A stretch of DNA of 11,982 nt, taken from Actinomycetes bacterium. Lineage in GTDB: Bacteria > Actinomycetota > Actinomycetes > Actinomycetales > Actinomycetaceae. Of this stretch, positions 1-7,004 are shown piece by piece; within the stretch, counting starts at the first letter, position 1; each line of letters starts with the position of its first letter. A program made the translations under genes and the position numbers. The stretch covers positions 1 to 11,982 of the forward strand of contig JAFAAX010000186.1 in NCBI GenBank assembly GCA_023426345.1, in the 5' to 3' direction. Below the pieces are notes generated by a model. It did no database searches, was not told the origin of the DNA, and saw only the letters and a program-made list of their open reading frames with translations.

Positions 1-1
1 G

Positions 2-103
2 AACGGGATCATCGAGCTGCACCGCCGCCTCGCCCGCGGCTTCCGCAACCGCGACAACTACCGGCTCCGCATGCTCCTCGCCGCCGGCGGACTCACCCCA
101 TGA
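2..103 (+). CDS. ISL3-family transposase, C-terminal fragment (5' end outside window)
   Basis: The frame from base 2 gives 33 residues to a TGA at 101-103, containing RRLARGFRNRDNYRLRMLL and ending AAGGLTP. A charged helix followed by RNxxNYRLRMLL and a short glycine-rich tail is how ISL3-family transposases finish; these are DDE enzymes that cut and paste the element through its terminal repeats. Catalytic residues are not in view because the rest of the gene lies to the left. The gene faces the disrupted methyltransferase, so the two reading frames converge and overlap at the IS end. Whether the element is still active cannot be judged from this fragment. Confidence 0.75.
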   Translation, partial: NGIIELHRRLARGFRNRDNYRLRMLLAAGGLTP

Positions 104-1616
104 CCCCCACCGAATGTCCGAAGAGCCGGTTCACCTCCGCAAAATCCCAAATCATCGGTATCGCCTGACGCGTAAACACATGGCTCGCCTGCTGACTCTG
201 CGCGTCCCAGCCGACAACTGAAGACATCCGGTCAGCTTGTCGACTGACCATCTCTGCCAAATACACGGCAACTGAATCCGCATATGCCGCTCCTCCGGTA
301 CCACCGGCCTCGAGGCGGTCGCCCTCGGGCAGGCCCGCGGCCAATGCGTCCGCAAGCACCTGCTCACGAGCTTCGCCGACGAGATCACTGAACGTCGTCA
401 GTGCGACCAACTGTCGATTGGTGAAGAGATCGGAGAAGTCGGTCATCCCGTAAAGAGGGACATTTCGGGCCGCTGGCCCACCTGGAACGATTTCTCCCAG
501 TTCAATATCGGGCCGAGAAACTCCTGCCGCTTCTTCTTGCGACACATTTGGAGTCGTATACAGTCGCCCCCTATCCCCCTCGCTCACGACTGCGATGAGG
601 TGCGCTCCGATCCTTCCAGCCTTTCCCTCGCATCGAATATAGTCCCAGGAGATCGGGGTCCCGTCTGCAATCGAGACCGCACCGCCCCAGTTACGACCGA
701 TCGTTCCGTCGTTGGAATTGCCCGGCCCATTCGCGTCGTGGTGCACGGAATACTCCACGTGTCCGTCGACGACGGTTGGCACGACGTACGCCTCCTTGCC
801 TGTTTTCTTGCTCAGCCACCACGAGCTCACCAAGGGTGTCTCGATCGGATTCGCTGGATTCGGGCTAGTGACAGTCCGAGCCCATTTATATGCGTAGACT
901 GTTCGCTTCTTGCCGTCTTCATCGGTGACGGTCGGGTAGAGGTGCCCGATTGCCTGGAACGCCTGCTCGCGCATCCAGTTTCCATAGAAGCGCACGTCCT
1001 CGGCCAAGCCCTGCGCCCCTTGGTAAAGCGCATCGTGCATCATCTCGTGCTTTCCCGGATGGACGGGAGGCTGCCCGGCGAACTTGGGTGGGATCTCGAT
1101 GAGCGCCTTGTTGATAAGGACCGCTACGGGGTTGAGGTCTGATGCATCAGCCTCCAGACCCAGACGCTGGGCTTCCAGTGGAATTGACCCTCCGCCAGCG
1201 AATGGATCTACCATTGCAGGCATCATTCCGCCGTTGGATTTCTTGATCTCGGCACGAGCCTCCGCCAGCAGGGTCTCGTCGTTCGAGTTCTCCCATACAA
1301 CCAGTCGCTTCATCAGGTCGTGCAGCCGCGAGCGCTCGGCGTCCTGCTCAGCCTCGGCCGGGAACTCGTCCGGATGGGACGAGGGGTCATCGACCAACTG
1401 GGCAAACAGCACACCTCGTGTAGTCGCAAGCGGCTTTCTCGACCACCACAGATGCTGCGTTGAGGGATGCCCGTGTTTGGGAATGGCTTTCTCACGCGCG
1501 GACTCCTTGTTGATGGCTTCCAACGGGATGCCGACCTCGATGAGCTTACGGTGCGCCACCGGCTGGCCCCCAACTCCCTGCGGATCCGTCGTCTGCCTCA
1601 TCGTCTGCTCGCTCAT
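93..1616 (-). pseudogene. drmMI: DUF1156 adenine-specific DNA methyltransferase, interrupted by the IS (DISARM DrmMI-like)
   Basis: The N-terminal half of a DUF1156-type N6-adenine DNA methylase, which in class 1 DISARM marks host DNA. Taking the ATG at 1616 (GGGGAG just upstream), the conserved block LIEVGIPLEAINKESAREK is near residues 26-43, HGHPSTQHLWWSRKPLA at about 48-64, the SAM-binding motif DPFAGGGSIPLEA at about 137-149 and DLNPVA at about 160. The family-typical segment MIWDFAEVN ends at residue 496, exactly at the IS boundary. The last 11 residues and the stop at 93-95 are IS-encoded. No DPPY-type catalytic motif is present, and family members are usually much longer, so this product should lack activity. 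An alternative GTG at 1688 overlaps the drmD-like stop as GTGA, suggesting translational coupling; an ATG at 1712 is also open. Family identity is strong; the DrmMI label rests on the neighbouring helicase. Confidence 0.8.
104..127. repeat. Terminal inverted repeat of the ISL3-family element
   Basis: Starts directly after the transposase stop codon. The outer end read inward is GGCTCTTCGGACATTCGGTG. Position relative to the transposase and the GGCTCTTC tip support the call; the partner repeat is outside the window, so the exact inner boundary is estimated. Confidence 0.7.
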
Positions 1617-1684
1617 GTGCTCCCCGTATCGTGTTGCCGATCGTGCACCGTCGCCGGTGTCCGTCCTACTGTTCCCGTCATTGC

Positions 1685-4600
1685 TCACTGTGGATCCGTT
1701 CCCCGCGCCCACAGCTTCTTCCAGTTGAAGTCCGCTGCCTGCATGAGCCCGGCCATCTGGACCCCCTGGAACGCCTCGCGCACGTACCGCGCACGATCGT
1801 TGCCCGGGTTGTCCAGATCCACGCTCACCAAAGCCAGTATGTGACGGGCCATGTGCGTTTGGGCGAACTCCACCTCATTGGCCGACACGTGGACATCGGC
1901 CGAACCTGGTCTCCGCCCCTTCACCTCGAGGTACCAGACCTGCTGACCACCGCCCGGCAGGTCCTCCGTCGAGACGATGTCGAAGCCCGGATTGTTGTGC
2001 GCCATCTCCACGGGATGACGCCCCAACGCCCGCTCAGCAGCCAGGACGTCACGCACCGCCTGGACCTCGGACGGCACGGTGTCGTGGGCGTAGTGGGCGG
2101 CCTCGGCCGGACCCATCAGCAGGTGCTCGGGGATGACCAACGCCACACTGCGGATCGAGGGTGGGCGCTCCTCGAAATCCAGGGCGTGATCGAGGTGATC
2201 CATCCTGGCGGCCAGTCGGCGTTCGAGTTCCGCCTCCTTGTCGTAGGCAGCCTTCGGGGACTGCTTGACCGTCTTGCCGGCCTTGAGGTCCTCCTCGCGC
2301 TTCCAGCCCTCCTGGTCCCAGTACGTCATCTCCGCGCGGAGCCGCTCTGTCACCTGGGTGCGTGTCCGCTCGACGTCGACCGACATCTGCCCAGTGATCT
2401 CGCGCTCTCGCGGGAGCAGACCGTTCGTATACGCCCAGCCGCGCACCGCCGCCGAGTGGTCCTGCTGGATCCAATGCTCGCCACGCATCGCGCTGGCGCC
2501 CACCGTTTCCTCGGGGCGCAGAGGCTCGAAGTTCAACAGGATCGATGGCTCCTCGGCCGAGATCGTTCCGTCCGGCGCCACCGAGACGTAGTCGAAGTGG
2601 TGACTGACATCCTTGGGTGGCACGTCGTGGGTCTGGATCCGCTGCTCGACCGTGAAGATCAGCACCGGGTGCTCCCGCTGGCGCGCCGTCCGGTCCACCA
2701 GGATCGCGCCACGACGCAGCAATGGGGCGCTCCGCGCGATCGTCAGTTCCGTGACCGCCTGGAGCAGAGGATGCCCAGCTGCGATCAGGGCTGCGTCGGG
2801 CAGACCGCGGACCTTCTCCAAGGCCGGATCGAAGCAGATCCGCTCATACCGGTCCGGGATTGCGATGCCGCGGTTGTGACGTCGGGCTTCATCGCGCACG
2901 ACGTGGGGAACGAAGGGGACGCGGAAACGCCCCGGCTCCTGGTCGCGGACCACACCTCCGAGCTTCTGGAAGGCCGCGAGGAAGAACCCCTGGACGTAGC
3001 CCGGCTGGAGGCGGCGTTTGCGGGCCTCCTCCATCCGGTCGCGGACCTCCTCCAGGTCACTCCGGTGAAAGTGCAGGTCGGTCAGGGCGCGCTCCTCGGC
3101 GACCTCCTGGACGCCCTCGGCGTAGCCGCGGTCGATGACCGTGTCCAGGTATGCCCGCGACTCCGGGGTGTTGTTCTGCCGGATCGCCCGCACCATGAGA
3201 TCGGTCAGCGACTGCCCGGCGAAGGCCGTCTTCCCGCCCAGGACATTGAACAGGTTCCCGTCGTAGGCCTTCTTCTGGATGTCGATCTTGTTCAGGAGCT
3301 TCAACCAGACCTCGCCCTCGCGGGTGTCCGTGGCGACCAAGTTCCACAGCTGGCACTCCTCGGTCTGGCCGATCCGGTGGATGCGGCCGAAGCGCTGCTC
3401 GATCCGGTTCGGGTTCCACGGCAGGTCGTAGTTCACCATGAGGTGCGCGCTCTGCAGGTTGAGACCCTCCCCTGCCGCGTCCGTGGCCACCAGGACCTGG
3501 ACGTTGTCCTGACGGGTGAAGCGCTCCTGGGCGGCCAGGCGCTGGGTCCGCGGCATTCCACCATGGATGACCTCGACGGCCTCCGCCTGACCGAGGAGCC
3601 GCCCGATGCGGGTCGACAGGTAATCCAGGGTGTCGCGGTGCTCGGTGAAGACGATCATCTTGTGCTGGGCGCCATCGACGCCCCCGCCCAGGACATTGGC
3701 GGTCAGCAGCTCGCGCAGCTGGGCCCACTTGCGGTCGGCGTCCGAGGTGTCCGGGGCCCGCCGGACCTCAGTGGCCTCGCGGACCAGGAGGTCCAGCTCG
3801 GCGACCTCCTTCTTGAGCTCCTCGACGGTCTCAGCGGCTGTGGCCGCGTCGACAACCTGGTCGATCTGCTGGTCGAAGGCCTCGCGGTCCTCCTCTGCCG
3901 TCTCCTCGTCCATGTCGTCGAAGTCGTCGATCGAGAGCGCGGGGCCGCCCTCGTCCATCGCCCACGCGGGCGAGAAGCCCGCGTCGCCCCCGGGACCGGG
4001 GGACCACGGATGGGCGTCGCCCTCGTCGATCCTGGAGGAAAGCCGGTCGCGGCGGCGCTCCAGGGAGCGCAGGATCGCCTCGGGGCTGGAGGCGAGGCGG
4101 CGTTGGAGGACGGTCAGCGCGAAGCCGACGGTGTTCCCACGGCGCTTGTTGCCGTGGGCGGCGATCCAGTCCGCGCGGCCCATCTGGTCGCGGACGTAGG
4201 AGGTGACGTCCTCGTAGAGGGCGTGCTCGGCGGGCGAGAGCTCGTAGGACACCGTGTGGGCGAAACGCTGCGGGAACAGCGGCGTGCCCTGGAAGGTCAG
4301 GAGGTCCTCCTTGACCAGGCGGCGCATCAGGCCCAACGTGTCGGAACGGTGAGCGCCGCCGCGGTGGACGCCCTCGAAGCGGTCGTTGTCCAGGAGGGTG
4401 AGGAACAGGTCGTAGTCCTCGGGCTTGCCGGCGTGGGGTGTGGCCGTCATGAGGAGGAAGTTTTCCGCGGTGCGGGAGAGCGTCTCGCCGAGGTGGAAGC
4501 GTCGGGTCTTGCGCGTCTTGTGGCGGGTCTCGAAGTGGGCGGACATGCGGTGGGCCTCGTCGACGACGGCGACGTCCCAGTGGGCGAGCCTGAGCTGGTC

Positions 4601-5431
4601 CAGGAGCTCGGGGCTGCGGGCCAGCTGGTCCATGCGGGCGATGAGGTAGGGGTGGGGAGCGAGGTCGGGGTTGGGGGGCTCCGGTGTCGCCTCGTGCAGG
4701 TTCGCGGGGGCGAACCCCATCGTGGCGGGGTCGAAGATCTCGAAGGAAAGGTCGAACTTCTCGGAGAGCTCGGCCTGCCATTGGTCGGCCAGGCCGCCGG
4801 GGACGACGATGATCGCGGAGCGGCAGGCGTCGCGGAGGATGAGCTCCTTGATGTAGAGGCCCGCCATGATCGTCTTGCCAGCGCCCGGGTCGTCCGCCAG
4901 GAGGAAGCGCAGGGGGATGCGCGGGAGCATCTCCTCATACACCGCGCGGATCTGGTGGGGCAGCGGCTGGACCGTCGAGGAGGACACCGCGGACATCGGG
5001 TCGTACAGCGCCGCGTACTTGATGCGCAGTGCCTCCGAGGCCAGGAGGAACTCGGCGGCGTCGGCGTCGAAGGGGAGGGCGGCGGTGCCATCGGTGGTGG
5101 GGGGCAAGGGTCGGAGAGCGCGGCGCTTCGGGGAGCCTGGGTCGTCCGGGATCATCACGATGCCCGTCGCATTGGAGTCCGTGCGGTAGGTGACCTCGGT
5201 GGCTTGCGCGTAGGTCGTCGCGTCCGCGGCGATGACCGTCGCCGGTTCCTGAGGCGCCAGGCCGGAGAGGCGGAGGCCGGGGGCGAGAGCGGCAGGGGCG
5301 AGGTTGGGGTTGAAGGGCGTGGAGAGTGGGGAGGGCAGTGGGGCGTCCGAAGCGGCCGTGACCTCCGGGTCGGTGAGAGTCAAGTCCAGGGCGTCATTCG
5401 TCGATGCGACACCATGGTTCCTCGACGCCAC
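1685..5431 (-). CDS. drmD: SNF2-type helicase with C-terminal DUF3883-like domain (DISARM DrmD-like)
   Basis: A superfamily 2 DNA helicase/translocase of about 1248 residues, probably cytoplasmic and part of a class 1 DISARM-like phage defence operon. In numbering from an upstream in-frame GTG at 5449, the Walker A motif DDPGAGKT is at 186-193, DEAH at 297-300, TATPHAGK at 335-342, an acidic insert (DDFDDMDEETAEEDRE) near 508-523, ATDAAGEGLNLQSA at 655-668 and QRFGRIHRIGQ at 685-695. The C-terminus (about 1132-1215) has GFDIVS and YLEVKGR, the D...ExK pattern of DUF3883, a domain related to restriction-nuclease folds. I prefer the GTG at 5429-5431 because GGGGAGG (5439-5445) lies 7 bases upstream, which removes the first six residues. 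Its stop overlaps or abuts the methyltransferase start, so the two are one operon. All helicase motifs look intact. A DrmD-like helicase of a related island (ARMADA-type) is the main alternative. Confidence 0.85.
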   Translation of the reverse strand: MASRNHGVASTNDALDLTLTDPEVTAASDAPLPSPLSTPFNPNLAPAALAPGLRLSGLAPQEPATVIAADATTYAQATEVTYRTDSNATGIVMIPDDPGSPKRRALRPLPPTTDGTAALPFDADAAEFLLASEALRIKYAALYDPMSAVSSSTVQPLPHQIRAVYEEMLPRIPLRFLLADDPGAGKTIMAGLYIKELILRDACRSAIIVVPGGLADQWQAELSEKFDLSFEIFDPATMGFAPANLHEATPEPPNPDLAPHPYLIARMDQLARSPELLDQLRLAHWDVAVVDEAHRMSAHFETRHKTRKTRRFHLGETLSRTAENFLLMTATPHAGKPEDYDLFLTLLDNDRFEGVHRGGAHRSDTLGLMRRLVKEDLLTFQGTPLFPQRFAHTVSYELSPAEHALYEDVTSYVRDQMGRADWIAAHGNKRRGNTVGFALTVLQRRLASSPEAILRSLERRRDRLSSRIDEGDAHPWSPGPGGDAGFSPAWAMDEGGPALSIDDFDDMDEETAEEDREAFDQQIDQVVDAATAAETVEELKKEVAELDLLVREATEVRRAPDTSDADRKWAQLRELLTANVLGGGVDGAQHKMIVFTEHRDTLDYLSTRIGRLLGQAEAVEVIHGGMPRTQRLAAQERFTRQDNVQVLVATDAAGEGLNLQSAHLMVNYDLPWNPNRIEQRFGRIHRIGQTEECQLWNLVATDTREGEVWLKLLNKIDIQKKAYDGNLFNVLGGKTAFAGQSLTDLMVRAIRQNNTPESRAYLDTVIDRGYAEGVQEVAEERALTDLHFHRSDLEEVRDRMEEARKRRLQPGYVQGFFLAAFQKLGGVVRDQEPGRFRVPFVPHVVRDEARRHNRGIAIPDRYERICFDPALEKVRGLPDAALIAAGHPLLQAVTELTIARSAPLLRRGAILVDRTARQREHPVLIFTVEQRIQTHDVPPKDVSHHFDYVSVAPDGTISAEEPSILLNFEPLRPEETVGASAMRGEHWIQQDHSAAVRGWAYTNGLLPREREITGQMSVDVERTRTQVTERLRAEMTYWDQEGWKREEDLKAGKTVKQSPKAAYDKEAELERRLAARMDHLDHALDFEERPPSIRSVALVIPEHLLMGPAEAAHYAHDTVPSEVQAVRDVLAAERALGRHPVEMAHNNPGFDIVSTEDLPGGGQQVWYLEVKGRRPGSADVHVSANEVEFAQTHMARHILALVSVDLDNPGNDRARYVREAFQGVQMAGLMQAADFNWKKLWARGTDPQ

Positions 5432-5492
5432 TGACGTACCTCCCCGCACTGCACAGATGACGATTTACCTTACCCGTCGCAGCTTGCAAAAC

Positions 5493-5506
5493 CCGCAACC
5501 TTGCGG
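5493..5506. promoter_or_regulatory. Perfect palindrome upstream of drmD-like gene (possible operator)
   Basis: CCGCAACCTTGCGG consists of 6-base arms (CCGCAA / TTGCGG) around a 2-base centre, about 48 bases upstream of the helicase Shine-Dalgarno. Between it and the start, on the minus strand, are TTGCAA (5484-5489) and weak -10-like boxes TAAGGT (5467-5472) and GTAAAT (5463-5468), none with ideal spacing. Position and symmetry suggest a regulator site near the operon promoter; no regulator gene is recognised nearby. Confidence 0.3.
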
Positions 5507-5949
5507 TGTACGGGCAGCTGAAGGATGAACTTCGCTGCGCACTTCAGGCACCTTCCGCACCGGCTGACCGGTACCGGCTTTCGCGAACTGCCACCATCCG
5601 CCACGGTCTTCGGCTCTGTTGGTTTCGCGAGAGAAGGAAGAACCCCGGCTGCTTCATGGCTCATGTCCAGAGAGGCGGATCTTGGGAATTCGTGGCCAGT
5701 CCAGAGAACAGTGGGAGGAGTCCAGAGTTGGAGCCACAGCGCGCCGAGGCATTGGAACGTGCCGTCTCTCCCGATCGCCTCGGCAGCGAGTTCGTGACGC
5801 TCTTCCGCCAACCAGACTCCGAAGCGGCCGAACAGGGTGATGGCCGTAGGGCGAACCCACCGCCATCACCGACAATCGACAGCCTTGCGGTGCCTGGCAG
5901 CCCGGAGGCTGACGGAGGGATATGTGTCCGCAAGGCATCCGCTCATGGT
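5507..5949. other. No recognised gene
   Basis: About 440 bases between the drmD upstream region and the antitoxin remnant. Open frames exist on both strands, but none shows a recognisable family, a good ribosome binding site or a convincing composition; for example, the minus-strand frame from about 5811 starts with TTG and runs into the drmD promoter region. Three copies of GTCCAGAG occur at 5665, 5699 and 5720, with uneven spacing. It may be decayed mobile or accessory DNA. Confidence 0.4.
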
Positions 5950-6120
5950 CTACCGACGGAGGCGGGATCGCCCTGGCCGGCGACCCGCGTCGGTGCGAGG
6001 CAGACGTCCCCATCGCTTCCTCAATTCATCGACGTCGGCTCCAGCCTCGGCCTCGTCCGCCCACACCTCCACCTGGGCGTCGGAGACCTCATGGTCCTGA
6101 ATGGTTCGCCTTCCCTCCAT
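5950..6120 (-). pseudogene. Truncated ribbon-helix-helix antitoxin (N-terminal part only)
   Basis: The frame begins with ATG at 6120 and contains VSDAQVEVWADEAEAGADVD followed by ELRKRWGR. This resembles the N-terminal arm of many actinobacterial RHH antitoxins, which carry a 'hxDxxIxxWADEAEAGYDVxxLxRR(G/R)GRP' segment before the DNA-binding RHH. Here the frame runs into RRPGRSRLRR and stops. No 'VPVRL' strand or following helices appear in any of the three frames, so the DNA-binding half is missing. No clear ribosome binding site is seen. It is divergent from the intact toxin-antitoxin pair at 6263. Most likely a remnant of an older pair; family assignment is from memory of the motif. Confidence 0.45.
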
Positions 6121-6174
6121 GATGGAATCGTATGACGATGGACGACGCTGCCCGAACCCGCCCCGCGCCAGCGG

Positions 6175-6213
6175 GGCCGCCCTCGCCAATGGAGGAGATT
6201 GACGAGGGCGGCC
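6175..6213. repeat. GC-rich inverted repeat, 11-base arms
   Basis: GGCCGCCCTCG (6175-6185) and CGAGGGCGGCC (6203-6213) are exact reverse complements around a 17-base loop. It lies between the leftward antitoxin remnant and the rightward toxin gene. No T-run follows on either strand, so it could be a structured terminator of the actinobacterial kind, a binding site, or the remains of a mobile element end. Confidence 0.4.
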
Positions 6214-6249
6214 AGGTGAGATCAGCGAGGCAGGACGTCGGACACCGTA

Positions 6250-6262
6250 GTACACTCTGTAC
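6250..6262 (+). promoter_or_regulatory. Toxin-antitoxin promoter -10 box with overlapping inverted repeat
   Basis: TACACT (6251-6256) fits an actinobacterial -10 box and is followed by 6 bases before the ATG at 6263, so transcription would start at or very near the A of the start codon: a leaderless mRNA. The same bases form GTACA-CTC-TGTAC (6250-6262), a 13-base inverted repeat. RHH antitoxins usually autorepress by binding short symmetric sites over their promoter, so this is a good operator candidate. No clear -35 box is seen. Confidence 0.5.
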
Positions 6263-6586
6263 ATGGGAGAACGCCTGTTCTGGGACGACGAGTCCGTGGC
6301 CCATGTCCTTTCGCGTCCCACCCGTCATCCAGGTGGACGCAAGCTGGAGCCGGCCTGGGGAGACGAGGTCCTGTCCGACCCAGACCTGGTCGCCTTCGAA
6401 CCCGACCCGAAGTCATGGATGGGCGCCTCTCGATTCATCGGTTTTTCGACTGGTGCCCATCGAGTGCTCGTCCTCATCGCGTTCCGCGACGACGACGGAG
6501 ACCTCCACGGAATCAACGTCTGGCCCGCTACCGGAGCTGACCTGCGTTTCTACACACAAGGAGAACGCCATGGCGAAGACCATTGA
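6263..6586 (+). CDS. BrnT-like toxin of a type II toxin-antitoxin pair
   Basis: A 107-residue protein, probably an RNase-type toxin acting on cellular RNA. It shows the BrnT-like pattern: an early segment LFWDDESVAHVLS, a central WGDEVLSDP (31-39), then SRFIGF (56-61), a hydrophobic strand HRVLVLIAFR (66-75) and HGINVW plus ATGADLRFY (82-97), matching the 'RxIG...hhVhhxxR...h(R/I)xAxxATxxxRxxY' layout. There is no ribosome binding site; the -10 box position suggests leaderless translation. The last 17 bases overlap the antitoxin gene, which follows in the same operon, the usual toxin-first order of brnTA. Identity to BrnT is by motif layout, not by a close match, so another RelE/BrnT-fold toxin is possible. 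Confidence 0.65.
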   Translation: MGERLFWDDESVAHVLSRPTRHPGGRKLEPAWGDEVLSDPDLVAFEPDPKSWMGASRFIGFSTGAHRVLVLIAFRDDDGDLHGINVWPATGADLRFYTQGERHGEDH

Positions 6587-6815
6587 CCCGCGGCTCGCCC
6601 GCGATCTACGCGAGGAATCCGAGCGAACCCGCGACATGCCCTACCCGCCCGATGTCCGACCGACACGACCCAACCGCGCGAAGGTGTACTCCGTGCGCCT
6701 GAGCACCGACGAGCAGACCCTCATCGAGCGAGTCGCCGCTGCCAAGCACCTGCCGGCCTCGACCCTGGTACGGTCCTGGATCCTCGACCGCCTCGAGGAG
6801 GAACAGCCCGCCTGA
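6570..6815 (+). CDS. Ribbon-helix-helix antitoxin (BrnA/CopG-like)
   Basis: An 81-residue cytoplasmic protein expected to bind and neutralise the preceding toxin and to repress the shared promoter. The N-terminal half carries DMPYPPDVRPTRPNRAKVY (22-40), likely the extended toxin-binding arm. Residues 38-78 form an RHH: the strand KVYSVRLS, then helices around DEQTLIERVAAAKHLP and ASTLVRSWILDRL. A strong ribosome binding site AAGGAG lies 6 bases before the ATG at 6570, inside the toxin's 3' end, so the antitoxin can be translated more strongly than the leaderless toxin. It resembles a common actinobacterial antitoxin with 'PYPPxVRPTRPNR'. It looks complete. Confidence 0.75.
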   Translation: MAKTIDPRLARDLREESERTRDMPYPPDVRPTRPNRAKVYSVRLSTDEQTLIERVAAAKHLPASTLVRSWILDRLEEEQPA

Positions 6816-6990
6816 ACGTCGAGACCCGAGACCGCGAGACGACCGGCGCCAGTTGTGATGCCGGGGTCCTCCGCACCGCCACGCACGAGGACCTCGAGCG
6901 GCACGCCTGACGTCGTCGGCCCGCTTGCGAGGCCTTCGTAGTCTCCGCAATCTGGTCGGCGAAAACACACCCGAGACGAGGGCGACCGGG

Positions 6991-7004
6991 CGGACAATCC
7001 GTCC
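6991..7004 (+). promoter_or_regulatory. Candidate leaderless promoter for the GIY-YIG gene
   Basis: GACAAT (6993-6998) is followed by 6 bases and then the ATG at 7005, exactly the geometry seen at the toxin gene. A short symmetric sequence CGGA-CAA-TCCG (6991-7001) overlaps it. No Shine-Dalgarno precedes the ATG and no good -35 box is seen. Confidence 0.4.

Larger units (their letters stand above)
1..127 (+). mobile_element. Right end of an ISL3-family insertion sequence
   Basis: Two signs agree. A plus-strand reading frame ends at 103 with a sequence typical of ISL3-family transposase C-termini. It is followed by a short terminal sequence which, read inward from 127, begins GGCTCTTCGGACATTCGGTG, the GGCTCTTC start common to ISL3-family terminal inverted repeats. 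The rest of the element lies left of the window. Base 128 onward returns to the drmMI-like gene, so the insertion boundary is 127/128. ISL3 elements usually make 8-bp target duplications; the expected copy on this side would be 128-135 (ggttcacc). The other copy is outside the window. Confidence 0.8.

Noticed and set aside
1631..5434. A 1267-codon open frame on the plus strand, exactly antisense to the helicase gene
   Set aside because: It mirrors the minus-strand frame, as is common in high-GC coding DNA. Its translation is rich in R, G, V, L, D and H with no recognisable domain, while the minus strand shows every helicase motif.
5665..5727. Three copies of GTCCAGAG as a possible direct-repeat array
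   Set aside because: Spacing is irregular (34 and 21 bases), the repeat is only 8 bases, and nothing suggests CRISPR or an iteron origin.
5506..6135. A 209-codon plus-strand frame between the helicase and the toxin
   Set aside because: No ribosome binding site, no family likeness, and it runs antisense to the antitoxin remnant.
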